From assembly GCA_029194535.1 (NCBI GenBank), contig JARFXR010000001.1, positions 1,868,721-1,932,720 of the forward strand: 64,000 bases of DNA, in the 5' to 3' direction. Of the stretch, positions 35,900-43,560 are shown one piece after another. A program made the translations under genes and the position numbers. Every line of letters begins with the position of its first letter. Positions within the stretch are counted from its first letter, which is position 1. Source of the stretch: Nitrospira sp. (GTDB taxonomy: Bacteria > Nitrospirota > Nitrospiria > Nitrospirales > Nitrospiraceae). The notes under the pieces were generated by a model. The model worked only from the letters and a program-made list of their open reading frames with translations. It was not told the origin of the DNA and did not search any database.

Positions 35900-36351
35900 A
35901 ACCGGTGATTCAAGAGGAGCGGACAGGATGTGGTATTGCCGCTGTGGCGGCGATCGCGGGAGTGTCCTACGCAACGGCGAAACAGGCGGCCGGTTCGGCC
36001 GGCATTGTGGCTGCCGACCCGCGGCTGTGGTCGAATCTCCACCACGTCCGTCGCCTGCTTTCCAGGTTTGGGATACGGTCCGGTCGATCGACTAGACCCT
36101 TTCGCTCATGGAATTCCCTGCCTGCCTGCGCCCTCTTGGCCATCAAGTGGCACAGGCACGAGAGCGGCACGTTCTGGCATTGGGTCGTGTATGTGGCGGA
36201 CGAGGCAGGAGCCTACGTGTTGGACTCCAAGAGTGCACTGAAGACACACGTCCGAACGGATTTCGGTCGAATGAAGCCCAAGTGGTATCTGCCGGTGTTC
36301 ACGATGCGGCGATCACGGCGACAAGCGCAAGATCGGTCACCGGCCGGCTGA
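35896..36351 (+). CDS. C39-like cysteine peptidase fold protein
   Basis: A 151-aa protein. The start ERTGCGIAAVAAIAGVSY places Cys12 at the N-terminus of a helix, as in C39 and related papain-like peptidases; His95 (GTFWHWVVYV) and Asp110 (YVLDSK) complete a Cys-His-Asp triad in the right order. It lacks a transporter domain and a signal peptide. The four-base overlap with the GNAT gene suggests the two act together, possibly on a peptide. It is convergent and overlaps the VOC-type gene by 15 bp. The triad is seen; peptidase activity is inferred. Confidence 0.7.
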   Translation: MKPVIQEERTGCGIAAVAAIAGVSYATAKQAAGSAGIVAADPRLWSNLHHVRRLLSRFGIRSGRSTRPFRSWNSLPACALLAIKWHRHESGTFWHWVVYVADEAGAYVLDSKSALKTHVRTDFGRMKPKWYLPVFTMRRSRRQAQDRSPAG

Positions 36352-36933
36352 CGATTTCATTAGACTGTCCGCTTGCGGGGGCAGGAAGCCTCGATAACCA
36401 CGATGGCGTTCCGCCAGCTCCAGTACTGAAAACGGATGACCACCTACCATTTCAGGCGCCGAGAAAATCTGACGTAGCTGGTCTCCTTGCGCTCCTACGA
36501 TCTTTCCCGCGAAGACGATGCCTTGACCTTTCAAACGTTCGATCGCGGTTTCGATGTCTTCGATCCTCACGGCGATATGATGAAACTGTTCATCTCCAAA
36601 CTGCTCGACCCACCCAGGAATGATGCTGGTCTTCCCGCGATCGTCCGGATATGCCTGATCGACGAAGAGCGCCGGGTAGCCGTTCTTTCGGAAGACCTTG
36701 GCGTACCAGTCGTCGAATTCGAGCGTTTCGTCATAGGCATAGCCGAGCGTCACAAACGGCTTCACCCGTCGATCGATGTCCGTGGTACGGAGCGTGAGGT
36801 GATCGATGACCGGCGTAAACCCGACTCCGACCTGATCCAGCATCCGCTTCAGGGTCGCGGCAGCTCCGTTGCGCTGCAGGTACTCTGCGACCATCTTTTC
36901 TAGCAGGCGGTCCAGTTCCAGATTGTGGTCCAT
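36337..36933 (-). CDS. VOC-fold protein resembling DUF1338/HglS (putative 2-oxoadipate metabolism)
   Basis: A 198-aa protein from ATG 36933, chosen for the ribosome site GAGGTGAG; the long upstream frame overlaps the ALDH gene and is not coding. It contains a vicinal-oxygen-chelate core with likely metal ligands His45 (VIDHLTLRT), His118 or His119 (QFHHIAVRI) and Glu172 (SVLELAER). The opening LDRLLEKMVAEYLQRN and VIDHLTLRT recall the DUF1338 family, whose member HglS converts 2-oxoadipate to 2-hydroxyglutarate in lysine breakdown. It is shorter than HglS, so this is only a working idea, supported by the two lysine-type genes upstream. Confidence 0.65.
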   Translation of the reverse strand: MDHNLELDRLLEKMVAEYLQRNGAAATLKRMLDQVGVGFTPVIDHLTLRTTDIDRRVKPFVTLGYAYDETLEFDDWYAKVFRKNGYPALFVDQAYPDDRGKTSIIPGWVEQFGDEQFHHIAVRIEDIETAIERLKGQGIVFAGKIVGAQGDQLRQIFSAPEMVGGHPFSVLELAERHRGYRGFLPPQADSLMKSSAGR

Positions 36934-36947
36934 GCTCACCTCTTGAT

Positions 36948-38483
36948 TCAGGACGACGAACCGAACTTGATTCCTTGGGCAAGCGGAAGGTCGGTGCCCC
37001 AGTTCACCGTGTTGGTCTGCCGTCGCATATAGGCTTTCCAGGCATCGGACCCTGCCTCCCGGCCGCCCCCGGTCTCTTTTTCGCCCCCGAACGCTCCGCC
37101 GATTTCCGCGCCGGATGTACCGATATTGATGTTGGCAATGCCGCAATCGCTGCCGGCGGCTGAGAGAAATCGCTCGCTATGGTGCAGACTGGTGGTGAAC
37201 ATGGCGGAGGAGAGACCCTGAGGGACGCTGTTCTGGAGTTCGATGGCCTGTTCGATCTCGTGGAATGGCATGACGTACAAGATTGGCGCAAAGGTTTCGC
37301 GCTGAACGACCGGCCATTGATTGTGTGCACGGACGATCGTCGGCTCGACGAAATAGCCGGCGCGAGGGAGGACTTTCCCGCCGTGGAGGATTTGGCCTCC
37401 CTCGGCCTTGATTTCCTCGATTGCCTGGCGATAGGCCTCGACAGCGGCCCGATCGATCAAGGGGCCCATGAGCACGTTCGGCTCCAGCGGATTGCCGATC
37501 GGGATCTGACCGTATGCCTTGACGAGTTTGGTGAGCAGCTCGTCTGCCTGCGACTCGTGCACAAACAACCGTCGAGTGGTCGTGCACCGTTGTCCCGCCG
37601 TCCCCACCGCTCCGAAGACAATCGCGCGCGTGGCCATGTCGAGATCGGCCGTCTCGTCGACGATGACCGCGTTGTTGCCGCTGAGTTCCAGCAAAGTCCG
37701 GCCCAGACGCCGGCCGACCACGGAGGCCACTTGTCGTCCGACCGTGACGGAGCCGGTAAAGGAGATCAGCGGCAGACGACGATCCTCCACCATGGTCTCA
37801 GCGAGAGACTGCTGATCGGTGATGAACAGCGAGAACACGCCGGGTAAGCCCTGTTGTTCCATGACTCGGTTGCAGATGTGCTGCACCGCGATCGCGCAGA
37901 GCGGGGCCTTCGGAGAAGGCTTCCAGACGACCGTATCCCCGGCAATGGCCGCCAAGAAGGCGTTCCATGCCCAAACGGCGACGGGAAAATTGAACGCGGT
38001 AATGACTCCCACCGGCCCCAGGGGATGCCATTGCTCGGACAGTCGATGGGCCGGGCGCTCGGAAGGCATCGTCGCTCCGTAGAGCATGCGCGACTGTCCG
38101 ACGGCAAGGTCGGCCATGTCGATCACCTCCTGGACTTCGCCCTCGCCTTCCGCCTTGATCTTTCCCGTCTCCAGGGAGACCAGCGTTCCAAGCGGATCTT
38201 TCTTTTCTCGCAAGATCTGTCCAATCTGTCGGACGACCTCACCACGTTTCGGAGCCGGAACGAGCCGCCATCGCTGGAAGGCCTCAAGGGAGTCCTTAAG
38301 AATGCGATCATAGTCGGGAAGGGTACAGGGATGGACGCCGGCGACGGGATCGCCGGTTGTCGGATTCATCGATTGAAGCAGAGGCATGCTGCTTGGACCG
38401 CACCATCGGCCGCTTCCGGTGCTGCCGCCGGCATTGGTGCCTTGAATGCCCAGTTCCCTGAGTATGTCTTGCGCGCTGCTCAT
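36948..38483 (-). CDS. ALDH7-type aldehyde dehydrogenase (alpha-aminoadipic semialdehyde / P6C dehydrogenase)
   Basis: A 511-aa NAD-dependent dehydrogenase. It follows antiquitin (ALDH7A1) closely by eye: LLELSGNNAVIV with Glu266, GAVGTAGQRCTTTRRLFVHE with nucleophile Cys300, YFVEPTIV, TFAPILYVMPF and the end GAFGGEKETGGGREAGSDAW with LPLAQGIKF. That subfamily oxidises alpha-aminoadipic semialdehyde (in equilibrium with piperideine-6-carboxylate) to aminoadipate. The ATG at 38483 overlaps the stop of the upstream saccharopine-type dehydrogenase as ATGA. Longer readings of the frame into that gene look non-coding. Confidence 0.93.
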   Translation of the reverse strand: MSSAQDILRELGIQGTNAGGSTGSGRWCGPSSMPLLQSMNPTTGDPVAGVHPCTLPDYDRILKDSLEAFQRWRLVPAPKRGEVVRQIGQILREKKDPLGTLVSLETGKIKAEGEGEVQEVIDMADLAVGQSRMLYGATMPSERPAHRLSEQWHPLGPVGVITAFNFPVAVWAWNAFLAAIAGDTVVWKPSPKAPLCAIAVQHICNRVMEQQGLPGVFSLFITDQQSLAETMVEDRRLPLISFTGSVTVGRQVASVVGRRLGRTLLELSGNNAVIVDETADLDMATRAIVFGAVGTAGQRCTTTRRLFVHESQADELLTKLVKAYGQIPIGNPLEPNVLMGPLIDRAAVEAYRQAIEEIKAEGGQILHGGKVLPRAGYFVEPTIVRAHNQWPVVQRETFAPILYVMPFHEIEQAIELQNSVPQGLSSAMFTTSLHHSERFLSAAGSDCGIANINIGTSGAEIGGAFGGEKETGGGREAGSDAWKAYMRRQTNTVNWGTDLPLAQGIKFGSSS

Positions 38484-39568
38484 CGGAAACAGGCTCCAAA
38501 GTCGTTGGCGAGGAAATTTTGCAGGCTGAAGGTTTCCTGTGTGACGAATCCCTTGTAGGCGTCGGGGTGCTGCAGGACAAGATCGACGACGCAGCAGGTG
38601 CTGGACGCCGTGGTGACCTGGATGGCGGACCAGGGTCTTCCCATGATGCATTGCGGATAGACTTTCTTGACGTAATTCTCTTCGAAGAACCCGTCCGGTT
38701 TGGTGCCCGTCACCGAGGCGTAAATGAGGACGACGTCTTGAAGTGTTTGGGGGATTGCCCGCTCAAGCACACGCTTCAGCGTGTCGCGGTCCTCGTTCAG
38801 CTTCAGGTCCTTCACCAGAAGGTGGATTTTCTCGCAGTGGCCGGGATATCGGAGGGTCTTGTAGTTCATGGTGCGGACCCTGCCGGCATAGGAGTCGGCC
38901 AACGTGCCCAACCCACCGGAGGTGTTGAACGCTTCATACAGCAAACCGTCGAGTTCGATGGTTTCATAACCTTCCAGAGGTTGAAGCGGCACCCGCTCGC
39001 CTTCCTCGATGCCATAGCACAAGTTGCCGTATTCGTTGATCAATCCGTCGGTGGACCAGGTGAGCGAATACTTGAGCGCATTGCTGGGGTGAACGGGCAG
39101 TGCTCCCACCCGCATCTTGACTGTGTCCAGGCTCTCGAAATGCGTCATCAGGTCGTGCGCCACAATGCTGATGAACCCGGGAGCCAGCCCGCATTGCGGT
39201 ACAAAGGCTCGTGCGGCTCCCGCGCTGAGAGACTTGACCTGACAAGTAATCTCGACGTCTTCGGTCAGGTCGAAGTAATGCAAGTCGTGTGTGCGAGCGA
39301 GTCCAGCAATCGTAGGATTGCAGAAGTAGGGAAGACCGGAAATGACGGCATCAACGGGATGTGTCTCCAAAAACGTGCTGATACTGTCCGGATGGCGCGC
39401 ATCCAGCAGGTACGGTGTGACTCGCGACAGTCCCAAGTCCTCGACAAGCCTCTTGGGCTTGTCCAGCGTGATATCTCCGAGGTACAGGGCATAGTCTTCG
39501 GCTCCCGCCAGGAGGCAGGTGATCAGCGAGCCGATTTTACCGGCGCCCAGGACAAGCACACGAGGCAT
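38480..39568 (-). CDS. Saccharopine dehydrogenase-family oxidoreductase (possible lysine 6-dehydrogenase)
   Basis: A 362-aa NAD(P)-binding enzyme. The Rossmann motif is at the start (MPRVLVLGAGKIGSLITCLL), followed by a saccharopine-dehydrogenase-like core (AVISGLPYFCNPTIAGLART, VPQCGLAPGFISIVAHDLM) and a C-terminal substrate domain (YPGHCEKIHLLVKDLKLNED). The family includes saccharopine dehydrogenases and lysine 6-dehydrogenases; both yield aminoadipic semialdehyde. Direct coupling (ATGA) to an ALDH7 that uses this aldehyde supports a lysine-catabolic role. No lysine-ketoglutarate reductase domain is present, which favours the lysine 6-dehydrogenase reading. Confidence 0.85.
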   Translation of the reverse strand: MPRVLVLGAGKIGSLITCLLAGAEDYALYLGDITLDKPKRLVEDLGLSRVTPYLLDARHPDSISTFLETHPVDAVISGLPYFCNPTIAGLARTHDLHYFDLTEDVEITCQVKSLSAGAARAFVPQCGLAPGFISIVAHDLMTHFESLDTVKMRVGALPVHPSNALKYSLTWSTDGLINEYGNLCYGIEEGERVPLQPLEGYETIELDGLLYEAFNTSGGLGTLADSYAGRVRTMNYKTLRYPGHCEKIHLLVKDLKLNEDRDTLKRVLERAIPQTLQDVVLIYASVTGTKPDGFFEENYVKKVYPQCIMGRPWSAIQVTTASSTCCVVDLVLQHPDAYKGFVTQETFSLQNFLANDFGACFR

Positions 39569-39604
39569 GAGACCCCTCCCTCTTCAAGTATACTCCTCTT
39601 CCCC

Positions 39605-39960
39605 CGTCTCATCACGCGGGATCGCTGGAGTACGCCGTGAAGTTTTCTGCTCCTTCGTCCTCAATTCGACTGGCTGCGGCGGTCGCGGGCGACGCGATGG
39701 AGGTGTCGATCTCCAGCACCGGTGGCGGCATTCCGGCCGATGAGTTGCCCAGGATCTTCGAATGATTCTAGCGGGCGCACTCCGCACGGAGCGCCGGGAT
39801 TCCTGGAACCCGGCCTAGGGTTTGGTCATCTGGATGGCGATCATCGAGGCTCACGGTGGCCAGACTGCCGCAAACACGGGGGCCGGCAATGAGGACGATC
39901 ATGTTTACGCTGCCGGTACCGAGGGACGTCCTCCGCGGACCTTCAGGGTCGATGGAGATA
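39605..39960 (+). pseudogene. Decayed histidine kinase ATPase domain
   Basis: Fragments of a HATPase domain can be read in order on the plus strand. An altered N box (EYAVKFSAPSSSIRLAAAV) lies at about 39628-39684, and the G1 region VSISSTGGGIPADELPRIFE (39703-39762) is directly followed by TGA. Then F, a TAG, and RAHSARSAGIPGT. After two apparent single-base insertions near 39810 and 39820 comes a G2-like GLGL and VIWMAIIEAHGGQ (about 39825-39863). After a third frame change comes TIMFTLPVPRD (about 39899-39931). Two stops and three frameshifts mean no product. The upstream DHp domain is gone. No intact gene lies between 39569 and 40291. Confidence 0.8.
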
Positions 39961-40291
39961 AGTGCCCGCGCACGAGACGTTCTGCCGAAGTCCATCGATC
40001 CGAGAACATTTGAAAAAAATGCCGAAAAATGCTGCATTAATTTTTCCCTCCGGAGAGCTGAAGAATGAGCGGGTAACCTGTTGAGATCGCATCAAATCCA
40101 CTCGGCTTCTTCGGCCGGACAGCACTGCTTCACGGGGTGGCACATCAGGAGAAGCGCACCCCTCTTCTGTTGTCTTGAAACTTTCATCCAGAGATGTTTC
40201 AATCCGCTTCGGAGGACCCCTCCTGACGTTCTTCGTATGCCATTCTTGGCCGGAGTGAGTGTTGTCTTGACCTAAGGGGGACTAGGGCCGA

Positions 40292-41503
40292 ATGGACGGT
40301 AACGTCACTTGTGAGCCCCCTGTTGCGAGCGGACGGGTCATTGAATCGCCTCGCTCGGCGCCCAGGGTGCTCTATGTGATCAATCTGAATCCTTCCATGA
40401 AATTCGGCTCCCTGGAGGAGCAGATTTTTCTCTTGGCGGAGGGATTGGCCAACCGCGGAGGCTTGTTGGTTCCGGTCTTCTCTCGTGAGCCTGATGAGAG
40501 TCATGGCGCAAGATATCGCAGTACCGGTCTCCCGGTGACCTCCCTCCGCTTGGGGAAATTTCGAGCTGCAGCGGTGGTGGGATTGATTCGTCTAGCCGAT
40601 CGTCATCGTATCCATATCATTCATTGGAATCTCTATCCCCCGATCAATCCATATGTGCTGCTTCTCAGACTCCTGAGGCCGAAGATCAGGCATGTCTTGA
40701 CGGACCACAACTCCCGTCCTCGCTCCTTTGTCCGATCGACTGGTGTGCTGAAGCGATTGAGTCGCAAATGGTTCGCCTCGGCCTATTCCGACATCTTTGC
40801 GGTCAGCAACTATGTCCACTCCGATCTCCTGAACCAGGCCATATGGAGGAATCCACGTCGGTACTATCATTTTGTCAACACCGACCGCTTCAAGCCGGAC
40901 GCCGAGACCAAAAAGATCGTCAAGGCTTCGCTGGGATGCGAGAAGCGATTTGTCATGCTCGTCGTGGCGCACCTCATTCCTGAGAAAGGAGTGGATACGG
41001 CGTTACGCGCGCTGGCACTTCTCCCGCCGTATGCCTCTCTCTGGATTGCGGGGGACGGCCCTGAGCGAGGAAGGCTGGAGCAGTTGACCGAATCGTTGAA
41101 CATCGGCGAACGGACGGCTTTTCTCGGGCTGTGCTCCGATGTGTGTCGCTATATGCAGGCCGCAGATTGCCTGGTGTGTCCGTCGCTCTGGGAGGAGGCG
41201 GCTGGATTGGTCATTCTTGAAGCCATGGCCAGCGGCCTGCCTGTCATTGCCAGTTGCGTTGGCGGTATCCCTGAGTTCGTGCGATCGGGCCACAACGGAT
41301 TCTTGATCGCAGCCGGAGATTATTCCGCGATGGCGCGTCACGTAGCGGCTTTGGCGGATTGCGAACCGCTCCAGAACGAGATTTCTCGTGCAGCTAGGGT
41401 CGATGCGGTCGCGCAGTTCTCCCACGAGACCCGCGTGGAGGATGCACTTTCTCTGTATGACGCTCCGATGTCGGACGTAGGCCAGGTGGGATATGGCACA
41501 TGA
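40292..41503 (+). CDS. Glycosyltransferase family 4
   Basis: A 403-aa GT-B fold transferase. The N-terminal domain opens with VLYVINLNPSMKFGSLEEQI; the nucleotide-sugar domain shows VVAHLIPEKGVDTALRALAL, LWIAGDGPERGRLEQL and the EX7E region SLWEEAAGLVILEAMASGLP, which binds the sugar donor. A retaining mechanism is usual for the family. Donor and acceptor are unknown. The gene overlaps the PhyH-type gene downstream by 11 bp, so the pair may modify a glycan or lipid. About 30 residues before the fold look extra; a later start is possible but I see no better ribosome site. Confidence 0.92.
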   Translation: MDGNVTCEPPVASGRVIESPRSAPRVLYVINLNPSMKFGSLEEQIFLLAEGLANRGGLLVPVFSREPDESHGARYRSTGLPVTSLRLGKFRAAAVVGLIRLADRHRIHIIHWNLYPPINPYVLLLRLLRPKIRHVLTDHNSRPRSFVRSTGVLKRLSRKWFASAYSDIFAVSNYVHSDLLNQAIWRNPRRYYHFVNTDRFKPDAETKKIVKASLGCEKRFVMLVVAHLIPEKGVDTALRALALLPPYASLWIAGDGPERGRLEQLTESLNIGERTAFLGLCSDVCRYMQAADCLVCPSLWEEAAGLVILEAMASGLPVIASCVGGIPEFVRSGHNGFLIAAGDYSAMARHVAALADCEPLQNEISRAARVDAVAQFSHETRVEDALSLYDAPMSDVGQVGYGT

Positions 41504-42392
41504 GTTGAGTGCAATTCTGGAACGTGATGGGCTTGTTCGTCTACCAGAGATCATCTCGTCGGGGCAGTTGCGGTCAATGCAGCAGGCATTCCTGGTCAGA
41601 CTTCAGCGTATGGCCTGGAACGACGTGTCGGGATTTGAACGGACGGAGAAGTTCCGGTACATGATCCAGGACGTCCTGGCGCTGGATCAGGGATTCATGG
41701 ATGTCGCGTTGCATCCGTTGGTCAAACATATCCTCCACGAGTACATCGGCCCGCGAGTGCAACTTGTTGAAGCCAAGGGGTGGCGGTCACTGCCGACGAA
41801 GAAAGATTTTCACGGCTGGCATGGAGATGCGTGGTACGACCAACAGGTGAATCCCAACATACCGCGGGAGATCAAGCTAGCGGTCTATCTGACGGATGTT
41901 TCGTCGGGTGCGTTCTGCTATATCAAGGGGAGTCATCGAAAACAGCATCCGCGACTGGTTCCGGACCGAGAGCTTGTCGACATTGCGCCCGATCGCATCG
42001 TCCAGGTGACGGGACCGGCCGGGTCGGCATTCCTGTTCGATACGTCGGGCATTCATCGGCAGGCAACGCCTGTGCTGGAGAGCCGGCAGGCCGTGTTTCT
42101 CAATTATCACGATCCCGCCGTGGCTTTGCAGCGCGAGGATATCGAGTACTATCGCTACCATCCCTTACTGCTTAATGCTGCATTCCTGGGTAATCTGTCG
42201 GGGGAGGATCAGCGAATGCTGGGATTCGGGGACAAGAGGAATTACCAGCATGGGTTCGTCAGGAAACGGAGATATCCGGCCTTGGAGTTGATGAATCGTT
42301 CGCTGGTCGAGATGGTGATGGAAATGAACCACATCAGGCATTATGCGCGACGTATCGTGGCGAAAGTCCGGTCCGTACTGAGGTTGGCGTAG
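41493..42392 (+). CDS. Phytanoyl-CoA dioxygenase-family Fe(II)/2-oxoglutarate oxygenase
   Basis: A 299-aa non-haem iron oxygenase. The iron ligands read as His110-x-Asp112 (FHGWHGDAWYD) and distal His188 (TSGIHRQATPV), with Arg198 (LESRQAVFLNY) for 2-oxoglutarate. The jellyroll strands between them (IKLAVYLTDVSSGAFCYIKG) are typical of PhyH proteins, which hydroxylate diverse substrates. Overlap with the glycosyltransferase suggests a joint role in decorating a surface or secondary product. The C-terminal 70 residues are basic and helical, beyond the core fold. Confidence 0.88.
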   Translation: MAHELSAILERDGLVRLPEIISSGQLRSMQQAFLVRLQRMAWNDVSGFERTEKFRYMIQDVLALDQGFMDVALHPLVKHILHEYIGPRVQLVEAKGWRSLPTKKDFHGWHGDAWYDQQVNPNIPREIKLAVYLTDVSSGAFCYIKGSHRKQHPRLVPDRELVDIAPDRIVQVTGPAGSAFLFDTSGIHRQATPVLESRQAVFLNYHDPAVALQREDIEYYRYHPLLLNAAFLGNLSGEDQRMLGFGDKRNYQHGFVRKRRYPALELMNRSLVEMVMEMNHIRHYARRIVAKVRSVLRLA

Positions 42393-42528
42393 CAGACCAT
42401 GCGGAGGAGGTTCGTGGGCGGAACCCTCGTGTGCTCCCTACAAACCGTCCAGAGGATGGGCAGGCCGGCTGACAAGATGTTGCCGACAAGCGAAACAAAG
42501 CGGCTGAGAACGGGTGAGACGAAGGAGT

Positions 42529-43497
42529 CTATGCAGGTTTGGTTTCCAGCCCATTGATGGCGCCGATGCGGCGGTACTTCTGTTCGCGTTCGGCCAGCAG
42601 TTGCGGAATGGAGCACTCGGTGAGCGGGAAGAGATAATTGGTCAGTGCCTTGGCGACCCGGTCTGTGACTGCCTTCGGCTCTCGGTGAGCACCGCCAAGG
42701 GGTTCCGGGATGATGTCGTCGACGATCCCGAGACCGACAAGATCCTGGGCCGTCATTTTTAGCGCGGCCGCTGCATCGGGTACTTTGGTCGGATCATCCC
42801 ATAGGATAGCCGCGCAGCCCTCGGGAGAGATCACCGAATAGACACCGTGTTCCAGCATGAGCACCCGGTCTGACACCCCAAGGGCCAATGCACCACCACT
42901 ACCGCCTTCCCCGATCACGACGGAGACGATGGGGACGGTCAGCCTCGACATGACCAGGAGGTTTCTGGCAATCGCTTCGGCCTGCCCCCGTTCCTCCGCA
43001 CCGATTCCGGGGTAGGCGCCCGGGGTGTCGATAAAGGTGACGATGGGTCGGTTGAATTTCTCGGCCATCTTCATGAGGCGCAACGCCTTCCGGTAGCCTT
43101 CCGGGTTCGGCATGCCGAAATTTCGTTGCATCCGTTCCTTGAGAGTCTTGCCCTTTTGGTGGCCGATGACCATCACGGAGCGATCGTTGAATCGGGCGAA
43201 CCCTCCCACGATGGCTCGGTCGTCGCCGAACGACCGGTCTCCGTGGAACTCCAGGAAATCACGGAAAACCTCGTTGACATAATCGAGGGTGCTGGGTCGT
43301 TGCGGATGTCTGGCCAACTGGGTGCGCTGCCAGGGAGTCAGCCCGCTGTAGAGGTCATGCTCGACTTGGGCCAGCTTCATCCGCAATTTGCGGATTTCTT
43401 CCTGGTGGCTTGCTTTGGTGCTCCCCGAGGTCACCAGCTTTTCTATCTTTTCCTCGATCTCACGGAGAGGCTTTTCAAATTCAAGATAGTCGCGCAT
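42529..43497 (-). CDS. accA: Acetyl-CoA carboxylase carboxyltransferase subunit alpha
   Basis: AccA (322 aa) is the alpha part of the carboxyltransferase that moves CO2 from biotin to acetyl-CoA, the first step of fatty acid synthesis. It opens MRDYLEFEKPLREIEEKIEK and includes IVTFIDTPGAYPGIGAEERG and VVIGEGGSGGALALGVSDRV, the oxyanion-forming glycine motifs, plus VISPEGCAAILWDD. Length is standard. It follows dnaE on the minus strand by 63 bp, the same gene order as in many bacteria. Confidence 0.98.
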   Translation of the reverse strand: MRDYLEFEKPLREIEEKIEKLVTSGSTKASHQEEIRKLRMKLAQVEHDLYSGLTPWQRTQLARHPQRPSTLDYVNEVFRDFLEFHGDRSFGDDRAIVGGFARFNDRSVMVIGHQKGKTLKERMQRNFGMPNPEGYRKALRLMKMAEKFNRPIVTFIDTPGAYPGIGAEERGQAEAIARNLLVMSRLTVPIVSVVIGEGGSGGALALGVSDRVLMLEHGVYSVISPEGCAAILWDDPTKVPDAAAALKMTAQDLVGLGIVDDIIPEPLGGAHREPKAVTDRVAKALTNYLFPLTECSIPQLLAEREQKYRRIGAINGLETKPA

Positions 43498-43560
43498 AGG
43501 CCGTCAGGGCTGTGGATATTCTCAAGAAATGGACGGGCTCTCAGGGTCATTCATCGGGTG

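Noticed and set aside
39768-40037. 89-codon minus-strand frame in the gap before the glycosyltransferase
   Set aside because: The opposite strand shows the ordered remains of a histidine kinase, which explains the sequence better.
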